Positions 30,186 through 38,101 of a DNA stretch of 64,000 bases are shown here, in pieces. The DNA is from Gallaecimonas xiamenensis 3-C-1. GTDB taxonomy: Bacteria; Pseudomonadota; Gammaproteobacteria; Enterobacterales; Gallaecimonadaceae. The notes beneath the pieces were generated by a model. The model was not told where the DNA came from. It saw nothing but the letters and a program-made list of their open reading frames with translations, and searched no databases. Every line of letters begins with the position of its first letter. Position 1 is the first letter of the stretch. The position numbers were made by a program, and so were the translations under genes. The stretch is from the NCBI RefSeq assembly GCF_000299915.1, contig NZ_AMRI01000018.1, positions 24,016 to 88,015 of the forward strand, read 5' to 3'.

Positions 30186-30263
30186 CCCGTTATTAGAGGT
30201 TTTATTTGTTAAGGAAGTCAGGGGATAATACGGGACTTATTTCTGGATGAACAGCAAGGCGCC

Positions 30264-30809
30264 ATGGCCGACCGTCTTTTCGATGACTACTTCAGTGTCC
30301 ATTTGGCCTGTGATGTCCATTTGGACTGGCTGGCGGACGCCACCTTGCCGGACGCAGAAGCCCTGGCCGGGGAACAGCCGGCCCTCAAGCGCCAGCTCGA
30401 CGCTCTGGCAGAGCAGGAACAGTTGCTCTGGGCCGAGGTCAAAGACGATCGCCAAGGCCCCCTGGCCAGGCTCATTGAGCTGTTTGGCCAGAAGCTGACC
30501 CTGGTGGCCGACCAGGTGCTGAGCGATCAGCTGGGGGCCACCGACTGGCACCAGACGGTGCATTTTAGCGCCGGTGGTTTTTCGGTGGCCAAGGCCCTGT
30601 GCCAGGGCAACCAATGCAAGGTCAGCCTGCGTTTGCCTGTGGGTCTGGTGCAGGGCTATGCCCGCCTCGACGCCCAGGACCAGGAACTGGCCTATTTTCA
30701 TTTCGTCAGCCTGCTGGAGCCGGACCGGGAACGCCTGGTACGCCTGGCACTGCAAACCCAAAGCGATCAACTGCGCGCTCGCCGCGAGCGCCTCGAGGAG
30801 AAGTCATAA
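30264..30809 (+). CDS. PilZ-domain protein (PA2989-like), predicted c-di-GMP receptor
   Basis: 181 residues. The N-terminal half is helical and acidic; the C-terminal half is a PilZ-like beta-barrel with HFSAGGFSVAKAL in place of the canonical D/N-x-S-x-x-G motif. No clear RxxxR c-di-GMP motif is seen, so this is an atypical PilZ domain. Pseudomonas aeruginosa PA2989, also PilZ-annotated, lies next to lolCDE (from memory), supporting the family. The stop codon is immediately before the GTG of aguA (no gap), so it is probably co-transcribed with polyamine genes. Start at ATG 30264 with AAGG upstream. Confidence 0.75.
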   Translation: MADRLFDDYFSVHLACDVHLDWLADATLPDAEALAGEQPALKRQLDALAEQEQLLWAEVKDDRQGPLARLIELFGQKLTLVADQVLSDQLGATDWHQTVHFSAGGFSVAKALCQGNQCKVSLRLPVGLVQGYARLDAQDQELAYFHFVSLLEPDRERLVRLALQTQSDQLRARRERLEEKS

Positions 30810-31859
30810 GTGCAACGTCTGCTTGCTGAATGGGAAGGCCTGGATGGGGTTCTGCTCACCTGGCCCCACAAAAACACCGACTGGGACCACATGCTGGACG
30901 AAGTCCTGCCGTTGTATGAAGCCCTGGCCTATGTGATCAGCGACTACGCCGATGTGCTTATCGCCGCCCCCGAAGACGAAGTCGACAACATCAAAGCGCG
31001 GCTGCTGGCCCTTGGCATCAGCGACGACGCCTTTATGGTCTACGGCGTGGCCAGCAACGACACCTGGGCCCGTGACCACGGCCCGCTGACGGTGGAAACC
31101 CCCGAAGGCCTCAAGCTGCTGGACTACAGCTTTACCGGCTGGGGCAACAAGTTTGACGCGACCCTGGATAACCAAATCACCCAGCGCCTTTTTGAGCTGG
31201 GCGCCTTCGCGGTGCCGGTTGAGAAAAAAGATCTGGTGCTTGAAGGCGGCGGTATCGAGTTCGACGGTGACCGCACCCTGCTGGCCACCAGCGAGTGTTT
31301 GCTCAACCCCAACCGCAACCCCCATCTGACCAAAGAACAGATTGAAGCCCAGCTCAAGGCCGATTTTGGCGCCGAGAAAATAAACTGGCTCAACCACGGT
31401 TACCTGGCCGGTGACGACACCGACAGCCATATCGACACCCTGGCGCGGCTGTGCCCCAATAACGTCATCGCCTACGTTAAATGTGACGACGAGCAAGACG
31501 AGCACTTCGAGGCCTTCCAGAAGATGGAAGCCGAGCTTGCGGCCATGACCGACGCCGACGGCAAGCCCTACAAGCTGGTGCCCCTGCCCTGGCCCTTCGA
31601 AGTCTATGACGACGAAGGCCAGCGCCTGCCGGCCACCTATGCCAACTTCTTGATTTGTAACGGCGCCGTGCTGGTCCCCGTCTACAACGACGACAGGGAC
31701 AACGAAGCCCTGGCGGCCATCAGTGAAGCCTTCCCGGGCTTTGACGTGGTGGGCCTGAACTGCCTGCCCCTTATCAAGCAACACGGCAGCCTGCACTGCG
31801 TGACCATGCAGCTGCCCCAGGGCACCCTTAGCCTGCTGCCCCCCGGAGCGGAACTATGA
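30810..31859 (+). CDS. aguA: Agmatine deiminase (GTG start)
   Basis: 349 residues. Converts agmatine to N-carbamoylputrescine and ammonia in the arginine-decarboxylase route to putrescine. Belongs to the guanidino-modifying (PAD_porph) fold: SNDTWARDHGPL, LEGGGIEFDGD, HIDTLARLC and the catalytic Cys330 in GSLHCVTMQLP. The start is a GTG at 30810, directly after the preceding stop. The stop overlaps aguB by 4 bp. No speA was seen in the window, so agmatine may come from elsewhere or be taken up. Confidence 0.94.
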   Translation: MQRLLAEWEGLDGVLLTWPHKNTDWDHMLDEVLPLYEALAYVISDYADVLIAAPEDEVDNIKARLLALGISDDAFMVYGVASNDTWARDHGPLTVETPEGLKLLDYSFTGWGNKFDATLDNQITQRLFELGAFAVPVEKKDLVLEGGGIEFDGDRTLLATSECLLNPNRNPHLTKEQIEAQLKADFGAEKINWLNHGYLAGDDTDSHIDTLARLCPNNVIAYVKCDDEQDEHFEAFQKMEAELAAMTDADGKPYKLVPLPWPFEVYDDEGQRLPATYANFLICNGAVLVPVYNDDRDNEALAAISEAFPGFDVVGLNCLPLIKQHGSLHCVTMQLPQGTLSLLPPGAEL

Positions 31860-32737
31860 GCATCATCAACGTCGGCCTGGTGCAGCACGCCTGCACTGGC
31901 AATCTGGAAGACAACCTGGCCAAATCCATCGAAGGCATTCGTGACGCCGCCGAGAACGGCGCCCAGTTGGTGGTGCTGCAAGAGCTGCACCGCAGCCTCT
32001 ATTTTTGCCAGGTAGAAGACACCGACCTTTTTGACTTGGCTGAAGCCATCCCCGGCCCCAGCACCGAGCTGTTTGGGGAACTGGCCAAAGAACTGGGCAT
32101 CGTCATTGTCACCAGCCTCTTTGAGCGCCGCGCCCCCGGCATCTACCACAACACCGCCGTGGTGCTGGAAAAGGACGGCTCCATCGCCGGTAAATACCGC
32201 AAGATGCACATTCCCGACGACCCGGGCTTTTACGAGAAGTTTTACTTCACCCCCGGCGATCTGGGCTTTGAGCCCATCCAGACCTCGGTAGGAAAACTCG
32301 GCATCCTGGTGTGCTGGGACCAGTGGTTCCCGGAAGCGGCCCGGCTGATGGCCATGAGCGGCGCCGAGCTGCTCATCTATCCCACCGCCATCGGCTGGAA
32401 CCCTGCCGACGACCAAGCCGAGCAGGACCGCCAGCGCAATGCCTGGGTCACCATCCAGCGGGCCCACGCCATCGCCAACGGCGTGCCTGTGGTGTCGGTA
32501 AACCGGGTTGGCCATGAGTCTGATCCGGCCGGTGGCCCCGGCACCGAATTCTGGGGCACCAGCTTTGTGGCCGGCCCCCAGGGGGAGTTCCTGTTCGAAG
32601 CGGACACCGAGTCGGAACTGAGCGTGGTGGTACCGGTGGACCTGGCACGGAGCGAGTCGGTGCGGCGCTGGTGGCCCTACCTTCGCGACCGCCGTATTGA
32701 CCACTACGGGGATCTGCTGAAGATCTACCGCGATTGA
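31856..32737 (+). CDS. aguB: N-carbamoylputrescine amidase
   Basis: 293 residues, nitrilase-superfamily carbon-nitrogen hydrolase. Splits N-carbamoylputrescine to putrescine, CO2 and ammonia. The Glu-Lys-Cys triad is visible: Glu43 (VVLQELHRSL), Lys116 (GKYRKMHIPD) and Cys153 (ILVCWDQWFPE). It overlaps aguA by 4 bp and is followed by a hairpin terminator. Confidence 0.96.
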   Translation: MSIINVGLVQHACTGNLEDNLAKSIEGIRDAAENGAQLVVLQELHRSLYFCQVEDTDLFDLAEAIPGPSTELFGELAKELGIVIVTSLFERRAPGIYHNTAVVLEKDGSIAGKYRKMHIPDDPGFYEKFYFTPGDLGFEPIQTSVGKLGILVCWDQWFPEAARLMAMSGAELLIYPTAIGWNPADDQAEQDRQRNAWVTIQRAHAIANGVPVVSVNRVGHESDPAGGPGTEFWGTSFVAGPQGEFLFEADTESELSVVVPVDLARSESVRRWWPYLRDRRIDHYGDLLKIYRD

Positions 32738-32743
32738 TGAAAA

Positions 32744-32781
32744 CGGGCCGGGGTGGCCAAACCGCCCCGGCCCGCGCTTTT
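32744..32781 (+). terminator. Rho-independent terminator after aguB
   Basis: Long GC-rich stem CGGGCCGGGG ... CCCCGGCCCG (32744-32774) followed by TTTT at 32778. The T run is short, but the stem is strong. This also argues against the earlier in-frame Mfd start at 32753, which would lie inside it. Confidence 0.75.
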
Positions 32782-32806
32782 GGGTAAGACAACAAGACAG
32801 GACGTA

Positions 32807-35800
32807 ATGAAGGCACTGGAATCTTTGGCGCTGCCGGCACGTGGCGGCGATCGTCAACACTGGGTCAACCTGGCGGGTGACGCCCAGGTGCTGGCCATAC
32901 TCGAAGCGACCAAGCGCCACAAGGGTTTTACCCTGCTGGTCACCAGCGACAGCCCCAGCGCCAATCGCCTGGTCGAAGCCCTCAGTGCCCTCACCGACGA
33001 GGTGCAGCTGTTCCCCGACTGGGAAACCCTGCCTTACGATAATTTCTCCCCGCACCAGGACATCATCTCCGAGCGCCTCACCGCCCTCTACCAGCTGCCG
33101 TTGAAACAAAGCGGGCTGATGGTGCTGCCGGTCACCACCCTTTTGGGCCGCATTGCCCCGCGCGGCTATGTGGACGGCGCCACTTTGCTCCTTAAAAAAG
33201 GCGAAACCCGGCCCTTGGAGACCCTGCGCGGCCAGCTCAGCAACGCCGGTTACCGGCTGGTAGATCAGGTGATGGAGCACGGCGAATTCGCGGTGCGCGG
33301 CGGCCTGATTGACCTTTACCCCATGGGCGAGTCCAGCCCGTTCCGGGTGGACTTTTTCGACGACGAAGTGGACAGCCTGCGCCGCTTTGACCCCGAGTCC
33401 CAGCGCTCCACCGGCGAAGTAGAAGAAATCCGCCTGCTGCCCGGCCACGAATTTCCGCTGACCGATATCGGCATAGAGCGCTTTCGCAAACACTACCGGG
33501 CCCGCTTTGACGCGCCCACGGCGCCAGAGTCCATCTACCAGCAGGTGTCCAAGGGCCAGCAGCCCCCCGGCATCGAGTATTACCTGCCGCTATTTTTTGA
33601 GGACACCGCCAGCCTCTTTGACTACCTGCCGGACGGCAGCCAGATCATCACCATTGGTGACCTGGAAAGCGCCATGGCCGCCTTCTGGGCAGACCTTGAA
33701 TACCGTTTCGAGGAGCGCCGCCACGACCGGCTGCGCCCCATCCTCGCCCCCAAGACCCTGTTCTTGGAAGCCAGCGACTGTTTTAGCGCCTTAAATCATT
33801 ACCCGCGCCTGGCCTTGCATCAGGGCGACCAGGTGGAAGGCAAGGGCGGCGTCCATGACGCCGGCGCCCTGCCCTTGCCGGAGCTTGCCATCGACGCCAA
33901 GCACGAGCAGCCCCTGCACAAGCTCACCGACTGGCTTGCCAGCACCCCAGGCCCGGTGCTCTTTGTGGCCGAGTCCGAAGGCCGCCGCGAAGCCCTGGCG
34001 GTGCTGCTGGCCAAAGCCGGTATCCAGCCGGCGCGCATTAAAAAACTGGCCGACTGGCTGGCCGCCCCCCAGGCCGGGCACGGCATTTTGGTGGCGCCCC
34101 TGGAAGCGGGCTGCATCATCCAGTGCCAGGGCCAGCTGCTAAGGCTGGTGCCGGAAGCGGCGCTGACCGGCCCCCGGGTGTTGCAGCGAAAGCGCCGCAA
34201 AAAAGACGATGACGGCATCAACACCGACGCCATTATCCGCAGCCTCGCCGAGCTTTCCATCGGCCAGAGCGTGGTGCACCGCATGCACGGGGTGGGCCGC
34301 TACATGGGCCTTGAGACCTTAAGCGCCGGCGGCATCGACACCGAATACCTGATGCTCGAATACGCCAAGGGCGACAAGCTCTATGTGCCGGTGGCGGCGT
34401 TGAACCTTATCAGCCGCTACGCCGGCGCCGAGGAGCCGCCGCTCCATCGACTGGGGGGCGAGACCTGGGAAAAGGCCCGCCGCAAGGCCGCCGAGAAGGT
34501 GCGCGACGTGGCGGCAGAACTGTTGGACGTCTACGCCCGGCGCGAAGCCAAACCCGGTTTTGCCTTTCACTTTGACCAAGAGGGCTACGGCGCCTTTGCC
34601 GCCGGTTTTCCCTTCGAGGAAACCGACGACCAGCAGGACGCCATCGACGCCGTGGTGCGGGACATGACCCGCAACAAGGCCATGGACCGCCTGGTCTGCG
34701 GCGACGTGGGCTTTGGCAAGACCGAGGTGGCCATGCGCGCCGCCTATATAGCGGTGTCCAACAACAAGCAGGTGGCGGTGCTGGTGCCCACCACCCTGCT
34801 GGCCCAGCAGCATTTCGAAAACTTCCGTGACCGTTTTGCCGACGTGGCGGTGCGTATCGAGGCCATCTCCCGCTTCCAGACCCCGGCCGAGCAAAAGGCC
34901 ATCTTGAAAGACGCCGCCGAAGGCAAGGTGGATATCCTGATCGGCACCCACAAGCTCTTGCAAAAAGATGTCAGCTTCAAACACCTGGGGCTTTTGATCG
35001 TCGATGAAGAGCACCGTTTCGGGGTGCGCCAGAAAGACAGCATCAAAAAATTGCGGGCCGAGGTGGATATCCTGACGCTGACCGCCACCCCCATTCCCCG
35101 CACCCTTAATATGGCCATGTCCGGCATACGAGACTTGTCCATCATCGCCACCGCCCCGGCCCGGCGCCTGGCCATCAAGACCTTTGTGCGGGAGTTCGAC
35201 AAGGCCCTGGTGCGCGAGGCGGTGCTGCGGGAGATTCGCCGTGGCGGCCAGGTCTATTACCTGCACAACGAAGTGGAGAGCATCGAAGAGACCGCCAAGA
35301 TGCTCGAAGGCCTTATTCCCGAGGCCCGGGTGTCTATCGCCCACGGCCAGATGCGCGAGCGCGAGTTGGAAAAGGTGATGGCGGACTTTTACCACCAGCG
35401 CCACAACCTCTTGGTGTGTACCACCATCATCGAAACCGGTATCGATGTACCCACCGCCAACACCATCATCATGGACAGGGCCGACAGCCTGGGCCTGGCA
35501 CAGCTCCATCAGCTGCGGGGCCGGGTGGGCCGCTCCCATCACCAGGCTTATGCCTACTTGATGACGCCGAACCCCAAACGGATGACCAAGGACGCCATCA
35601 AGCGTCTGGACGCCATCTCGTCCCTCGAGGCCCTTGGCGCCGGCTTTTTGCTGGCCACCCAAGATTTGGAAATTCGTGGCGCAGGGGAGCTTTTGGGTGA
35701 CGAGCAAAGCGGCCAGATTGCCGCCATCGGCTTTGACTTGTACATGGACATGCTGGACGAAGCGGTCGAAGCCCTCAAGGCCGGCAAGGAGCCCAGCCTA

Positions 35801-36271
35801 ACCGGGGTGCTGGCCAACCAGTGCGAGGTGGACCTTCGCCTGCCAGCTTTGCTGCCCGCCGACTATATCCACGATGTGGGCACCCGTTTGCAGCTCTATA
35901 AACGCATCGCCTCGGCCAAGGACAGCGAGGAGCTTCGCGAGCTCAACGTCGAGCTGATTGACCGCTTCGGCCTCTTGCCCGATGCCGCCAAAAACCTGAT
36001 TGCGGTGACCGAGCTTCGCCTGGGAGCCAATGCCCTTGGCCTAAGCCGGGTAGAGGCCTCTGCCAAAAGCGGCATCACCCTGGACTTTTCTGAACAGACC
36101 AAGGTCGACCCCGGCTATCTCATTGGCCTTTTACAACAAAAACCGTCACTCTATCGCCTCGATGGCCCCAGCCGTTTCAAGGTGATGAAACAGCTGGATG
36201 ACCCGGCCAAACGCCTGGGCGACGTGCAACAACTTCTGGAGGATCTGGCACGACATGCAACAGCTGCTTAA
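32807..36271 (+). CDS. mfd: Transcription-repair coupling factor Mfd
   Basis: 1154 residues from ATG 32807 (AGGA upstream). Mfd removes stalled RNA polymerase at lesions and recruits UvrA. The N-terminal UvrB-homology region (1-380) is followed by the RNA polymerase interaction domain, where TEYLMLEYAKGDKLYVPV falls. The ATPase core has Walker A GDVGFGKT (632-639), DEEH box 733-736, LTATPIPRTLNMAMSG and QLRGRVGRSHHQAYAY. The C-terminal TRCF domain is intact. Length matches E. coli Mfd (1148). The end overlaps csiV by 17 bp. Confidence 0.98.
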   Translation: MKALESLALPARGGDRQHWVNLAGDAQVLAILEATKRHKGFTLLVTSDSPSANRLVEALSALTDEVQLFPDWETLPYDNFSPHQDIISERLTALYQLPLKQSGLMVLPVTTLLGRIAPRGYVDGATLLLKKGETRPLETLRGQLSNAGYRLVDQVMEHGEFAVRGGLIDLYPMGESSPFRVDFFDDEVDSLRRFDPESQRSTGEVEEIRLLPGHEFPLTDIGIERFRKHYRARFDAPTAPESIYQQVSKGQQPPGIEYYLPLFFEDTASLFDYLPDGSQIITIGDLESAMAAFWADLEYRFEERRHDRLRPILAPKTLFLEASDCFSALNHYPRLALHQGDQVEGKGGVHDAGALPLPELAIDAKHEQPLHKLTDWLASTPGPVLFVAESEGRREALAVLLAKAGIQPARIKKLADWLAAPQAGHGILVAPLEAGCIIQCQGQLLRLVPEAALTGPRVLQRKRRKKDDDGINTDAIIRSLAELSIGQSVVHRMHGVGRYMGLETLSAGGIDTEYLMLEYAKGDKLYVPVAALNLISRYAGAEEPPLHRLGGETWEKARRKAAEKVRDVAAELLDVYARREAKPGFAFHFDQEGYGAFAAGFPFEETDDQQDAIDAVVRDMTRNKAMDRLVCGDVGFGKTEVAMRAAYIAVSNNKQVAVLVPTTLLAQQHFENFRDRFADVAVRIEAISRFQTPAEQKAILKDAAEGKVDILIGTHKLLQKDVSFKHLGLLIVDEEHRFGVRQKDSIKKLRAEVDILTLTATPIPRTLNMAMSGIRDLSIIATAPARRLAIKTFVREFDKALVREAVLREIRRGGQVYYLHNEVESIEETAKMLEGLIPEARVSIAHGQMRERELEKVMADFYHQRHNLLVCTTIIETGIDVPTANTIIMDRADSLGLAQLHQLRGRVGRSHHQAYAYLMTPNPKRMTKDAIKRLDAISSLEALGAGFLLATQDLEIRGAGELLGDEQSGQIAAIGFDLYMDMLDEAVEALKAGKEPSLTGVLANQCEVDLRLPALLPADYIHDVGTRLQLYKRIASAKDSEELRELNVELIDRFGLLPDAAKNLIAVTELRLGANALGLSRVEASAKSGITLDFSEQTKVDPGYLIGLLQQKPSLYRLDGPSRFKVMKQLDDPAKRLGDVQQLLEDLARHATAA

Positions 36272-36989
36272 AGGATGGGCACTCTTCGCCCTGCTCAGCA
36301 CCCAGGCCCTGGCCGCCACCGTCTTTGATGTGGAAGTGGTAGTGGTGGCCCGCCAGGACACCAGCGACGAAACCTGGCCCCCAAGACCACTGCCCCAGGG
36401 CAATACCAGCTCTTTGCTGCTGGACGCCATCAAGACCCAGTGCCCGGCGCCTTGCACCAGCCTGCCGGCTTTAGTCAGCGGCCCAAGCCAGGACGATACA
36501 GTTCTGCCAAGGCTGTTGACCCAAGGCGAGCTTAACTTCAATGGCGCCGCCAACCAGTTGCGCCGCCTGCCCGGTGGCCGGGTACTGTTGCACACCGGCT
36601 GGCGCCTGGCCCCCAAGCAGCCCCGCTACGCCACTCCCATGGCTGTAGAAGCCGGCCGCGATCTGGGCGGATATGCCTTGTCCGAGCCGGTGCCCCAGGG
36701 GGAAAGCCTGGATGTCGTCATCGCCGACACCACCATGGACGACAGCCAGCCTCTGGATGAAGCAGCACCGGCGCTGGTCAGCCTTCCCGAGCTCAGTGGC
36801 CAAATCCAGGTAGCCCTGGACCATTACCTGCTGGTAGACATGGCCTTGGATCTGAAGACGGTGCAAGGGGAAGGCCAGCCGCTGCTGGTCAAGACCTTGC
36901 GCCAAAAACGCCGGCTGCGCAGCGGTGAATGGCACTACTTCGACCACCCTGCCCTTGGGGTGTTGATGCAGATCCGGCCGGTTAGATGA
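36255..36989 (+). CDS. csiV: Peptidoglycan-binding protein CsiV
   Basis: 244 residues from ATG 36255, inside the end of mfd. An N-terminal signal peptide (LLKGWALFALLSTQALA) is followed by VFDVEVVVVARQ, the usual CsiV start, then a beta-rich domain with LRRLPGGRVLLHTGWRLAP and a C-terminal LRSGEWHYFDHPALGVLMQI. In Vibrio cholerae CsiV binds peptidoglycan and activates LpoA-dependent synthesis (from memory). The position just after mfd is conserved in related genomes. Confidence 0.85.
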   Translation: MQQLLKGWALFALLSTQALAATVFDVEVVVVARQDTSDETWPPRPLPQGNTSSLLLDAIKTQCPAPCTSLPALVSGPSQDDTVLPRLLTQGELNFNGAANQLRRLPGGRVLLHTGWRLAPKQPRYATPMAVEAGRDLGGYALSEPVPQGESLDVVIADTTMDDSQPLDEAAPALVSLPELSGQIQVALDHYLLVDMALDLKTVQGEGQPLLVKTLRQKRRLRSGEWHYFDHPALGVLMQIRPVR

Positions 36990-37039
36990 CTTTCAGGGGC
37001 TGCCAAAGCATGTAAAATGCCTGTTAAAAAGGATAACTG

Positions 37040-38101
37040 ATGCGGCGGCTCCTCCTCTTCCTACTCCTGCTGTTAAGCCCCCTGGCGGCCCAGGCCGACC
37101 TTCGGGTGGCGTTTCTCAACCCCGGTAGCGCCAGCGAGCCGTTCTGGGCCAATGTCGATGCCTTCTTACAGGCCGCCGCCGGTGACTTGGGGGTGGCGTT
37201 GGACATTCGCCACGGCGACCGTGACCACCGCCAATTGCTGGCCGCCGCCGATGCGGTGATTGCGGCCCGCCCCGACTTCGTATTGGCGGTCAACGAAAAA
37301 GGGGTGGGGGTGGAGCTGGTCAAACGCTTCAACAAGGCCCGCATCCCGGTCATGCTGGTATTGAACGACCTGGACCAGGTGCAGCAGCAGAAGATGGGCC
37401 TGCCCCGCCAACGTTATCCCTATTGGCTGGGCAGCCTGGTACCGGACAACCTCAAGGCCGGCGAGGAAGTGGCCAGCGCCCTGGCAGCGCAAGTGGCCGG
37501 CCAGCAGGCGACCATGGTGGCCCTTGGCGGTGACCGCAGCACCCCGGCCGGCCTGCTGCGCCAGGCCGGACTGCTGAAGGCCAGCCGCACCCAGGGCAAC
37601 ATCCATCTGGCCCAGCTCAGCTATGGCCTTTGGCAACAGGCCAGGGCCCAACGCCAAACCACAGAGCTGTTGCGCCGTTACCCAGACCTGAAGCTGGTCT
37701 GGACCGCCAACGATCTGATGGCTTTCGGTGCCATCGACGCCATCCGTGCCGCCGGCAAGGTGCCGGGTAAGGATGTGCTGGTGGGCACCTTCAACAGTTC
37801 CGACAAGGCCCTGCGGCTGCGCCAGGGGGGCAGTATCTCGGCCCTGGCCGCCGGCCATTTCATGGCCCCTGGCCTGGCACTGGTGCTGCTGGTGGATTAT
37901 CAAAACGGTTTTGATTTTGCCAAGGACGACGGCCTGCAGTTGCACTTGCCCTTGTTCCACCTGCTGGTGCCCGGCACTCCCTTGTTCGACCTGATGGCCA
38001 GCAAGGACTGGCAGCAGGTTCAGTTCAGGGCCATGAGCAAGGTCCATACCCCTTATCCCGGCCCCCACCGCTTCGATTTGCAGACAAGAGCGCCCCAATG
38101 A
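37040..38101 (+). CDS. Periplasmic substrate-binding protein, paired with a sensor
   Basis: 353 residues. A signal peptide (LLLFLLLLLSPLAAQA) is followed by a type I periplasmic binding-protein fold: DLRVAFLNPGSASEPFWANV, FVLAVNEKG, VWTANDLMAFGAIDAIRAAG and DVLVGTFNSSDKALRL. It resembles sugar-binding proteins of ABC importers, but no permease or ATPase gene is present. Its stop overlaps the ATG of a membrane sensor by 4 bp. The pair recalls binding-protein/GGDEF systems such as NspS-MbaA, in which the binding protein reports ligand to a partner sensor. The ligand is unknown. An AAGGA site precedes the ATG. Confidence 0.86.
   Translation: MRRLLLFLLLLLSPLAAQADLRVAFLNPGSASEPFWANVDAFLQAAAGDLGVALDIRHGDRDHRQLLAAADAVIAARPDFVLAVNEKGVGVELVKRFNKARIPVMLVLNDLDQVQQQKMGLPRQRYPYWLGSLVPDNLKAGEEVASALAAQVAGQQATMVALGGDRSTPAGLLRQAGLLKASRTQGNIHLAQLSYGLWQQARAQRQTTELLRRYPDLKLVWTANDLMAFGAIDAIRAAGKVPGKDVLVGTFNSSDKALRLRQGGSISALAAGHFMAPGLALVLLVDYQNGFDFAKDDGLQLHLPLFHLLVPGTPLFDLMASKDWQQVQFRAMSKVHTPYPGPHRFDLQTRAPQ

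Noticed and set aside
32753..32806. An earlier start for mfd
   Set aside because: It lies within the aguB terminator and lacks a ribosome site; ATG 32807 matches the family start.
31682..33493. A 603-codon frame antisense to aguA/aguB/mfd
   Set aside because: It crosses three genes with strong family matches and shows no recognisable motif.
34319..35707. A 462-codon frame antisense to the mfd helicase region
   Set aside because: The mfd helicase motifs on the plus strand are complete; the antisense product has no similarity that I can see.
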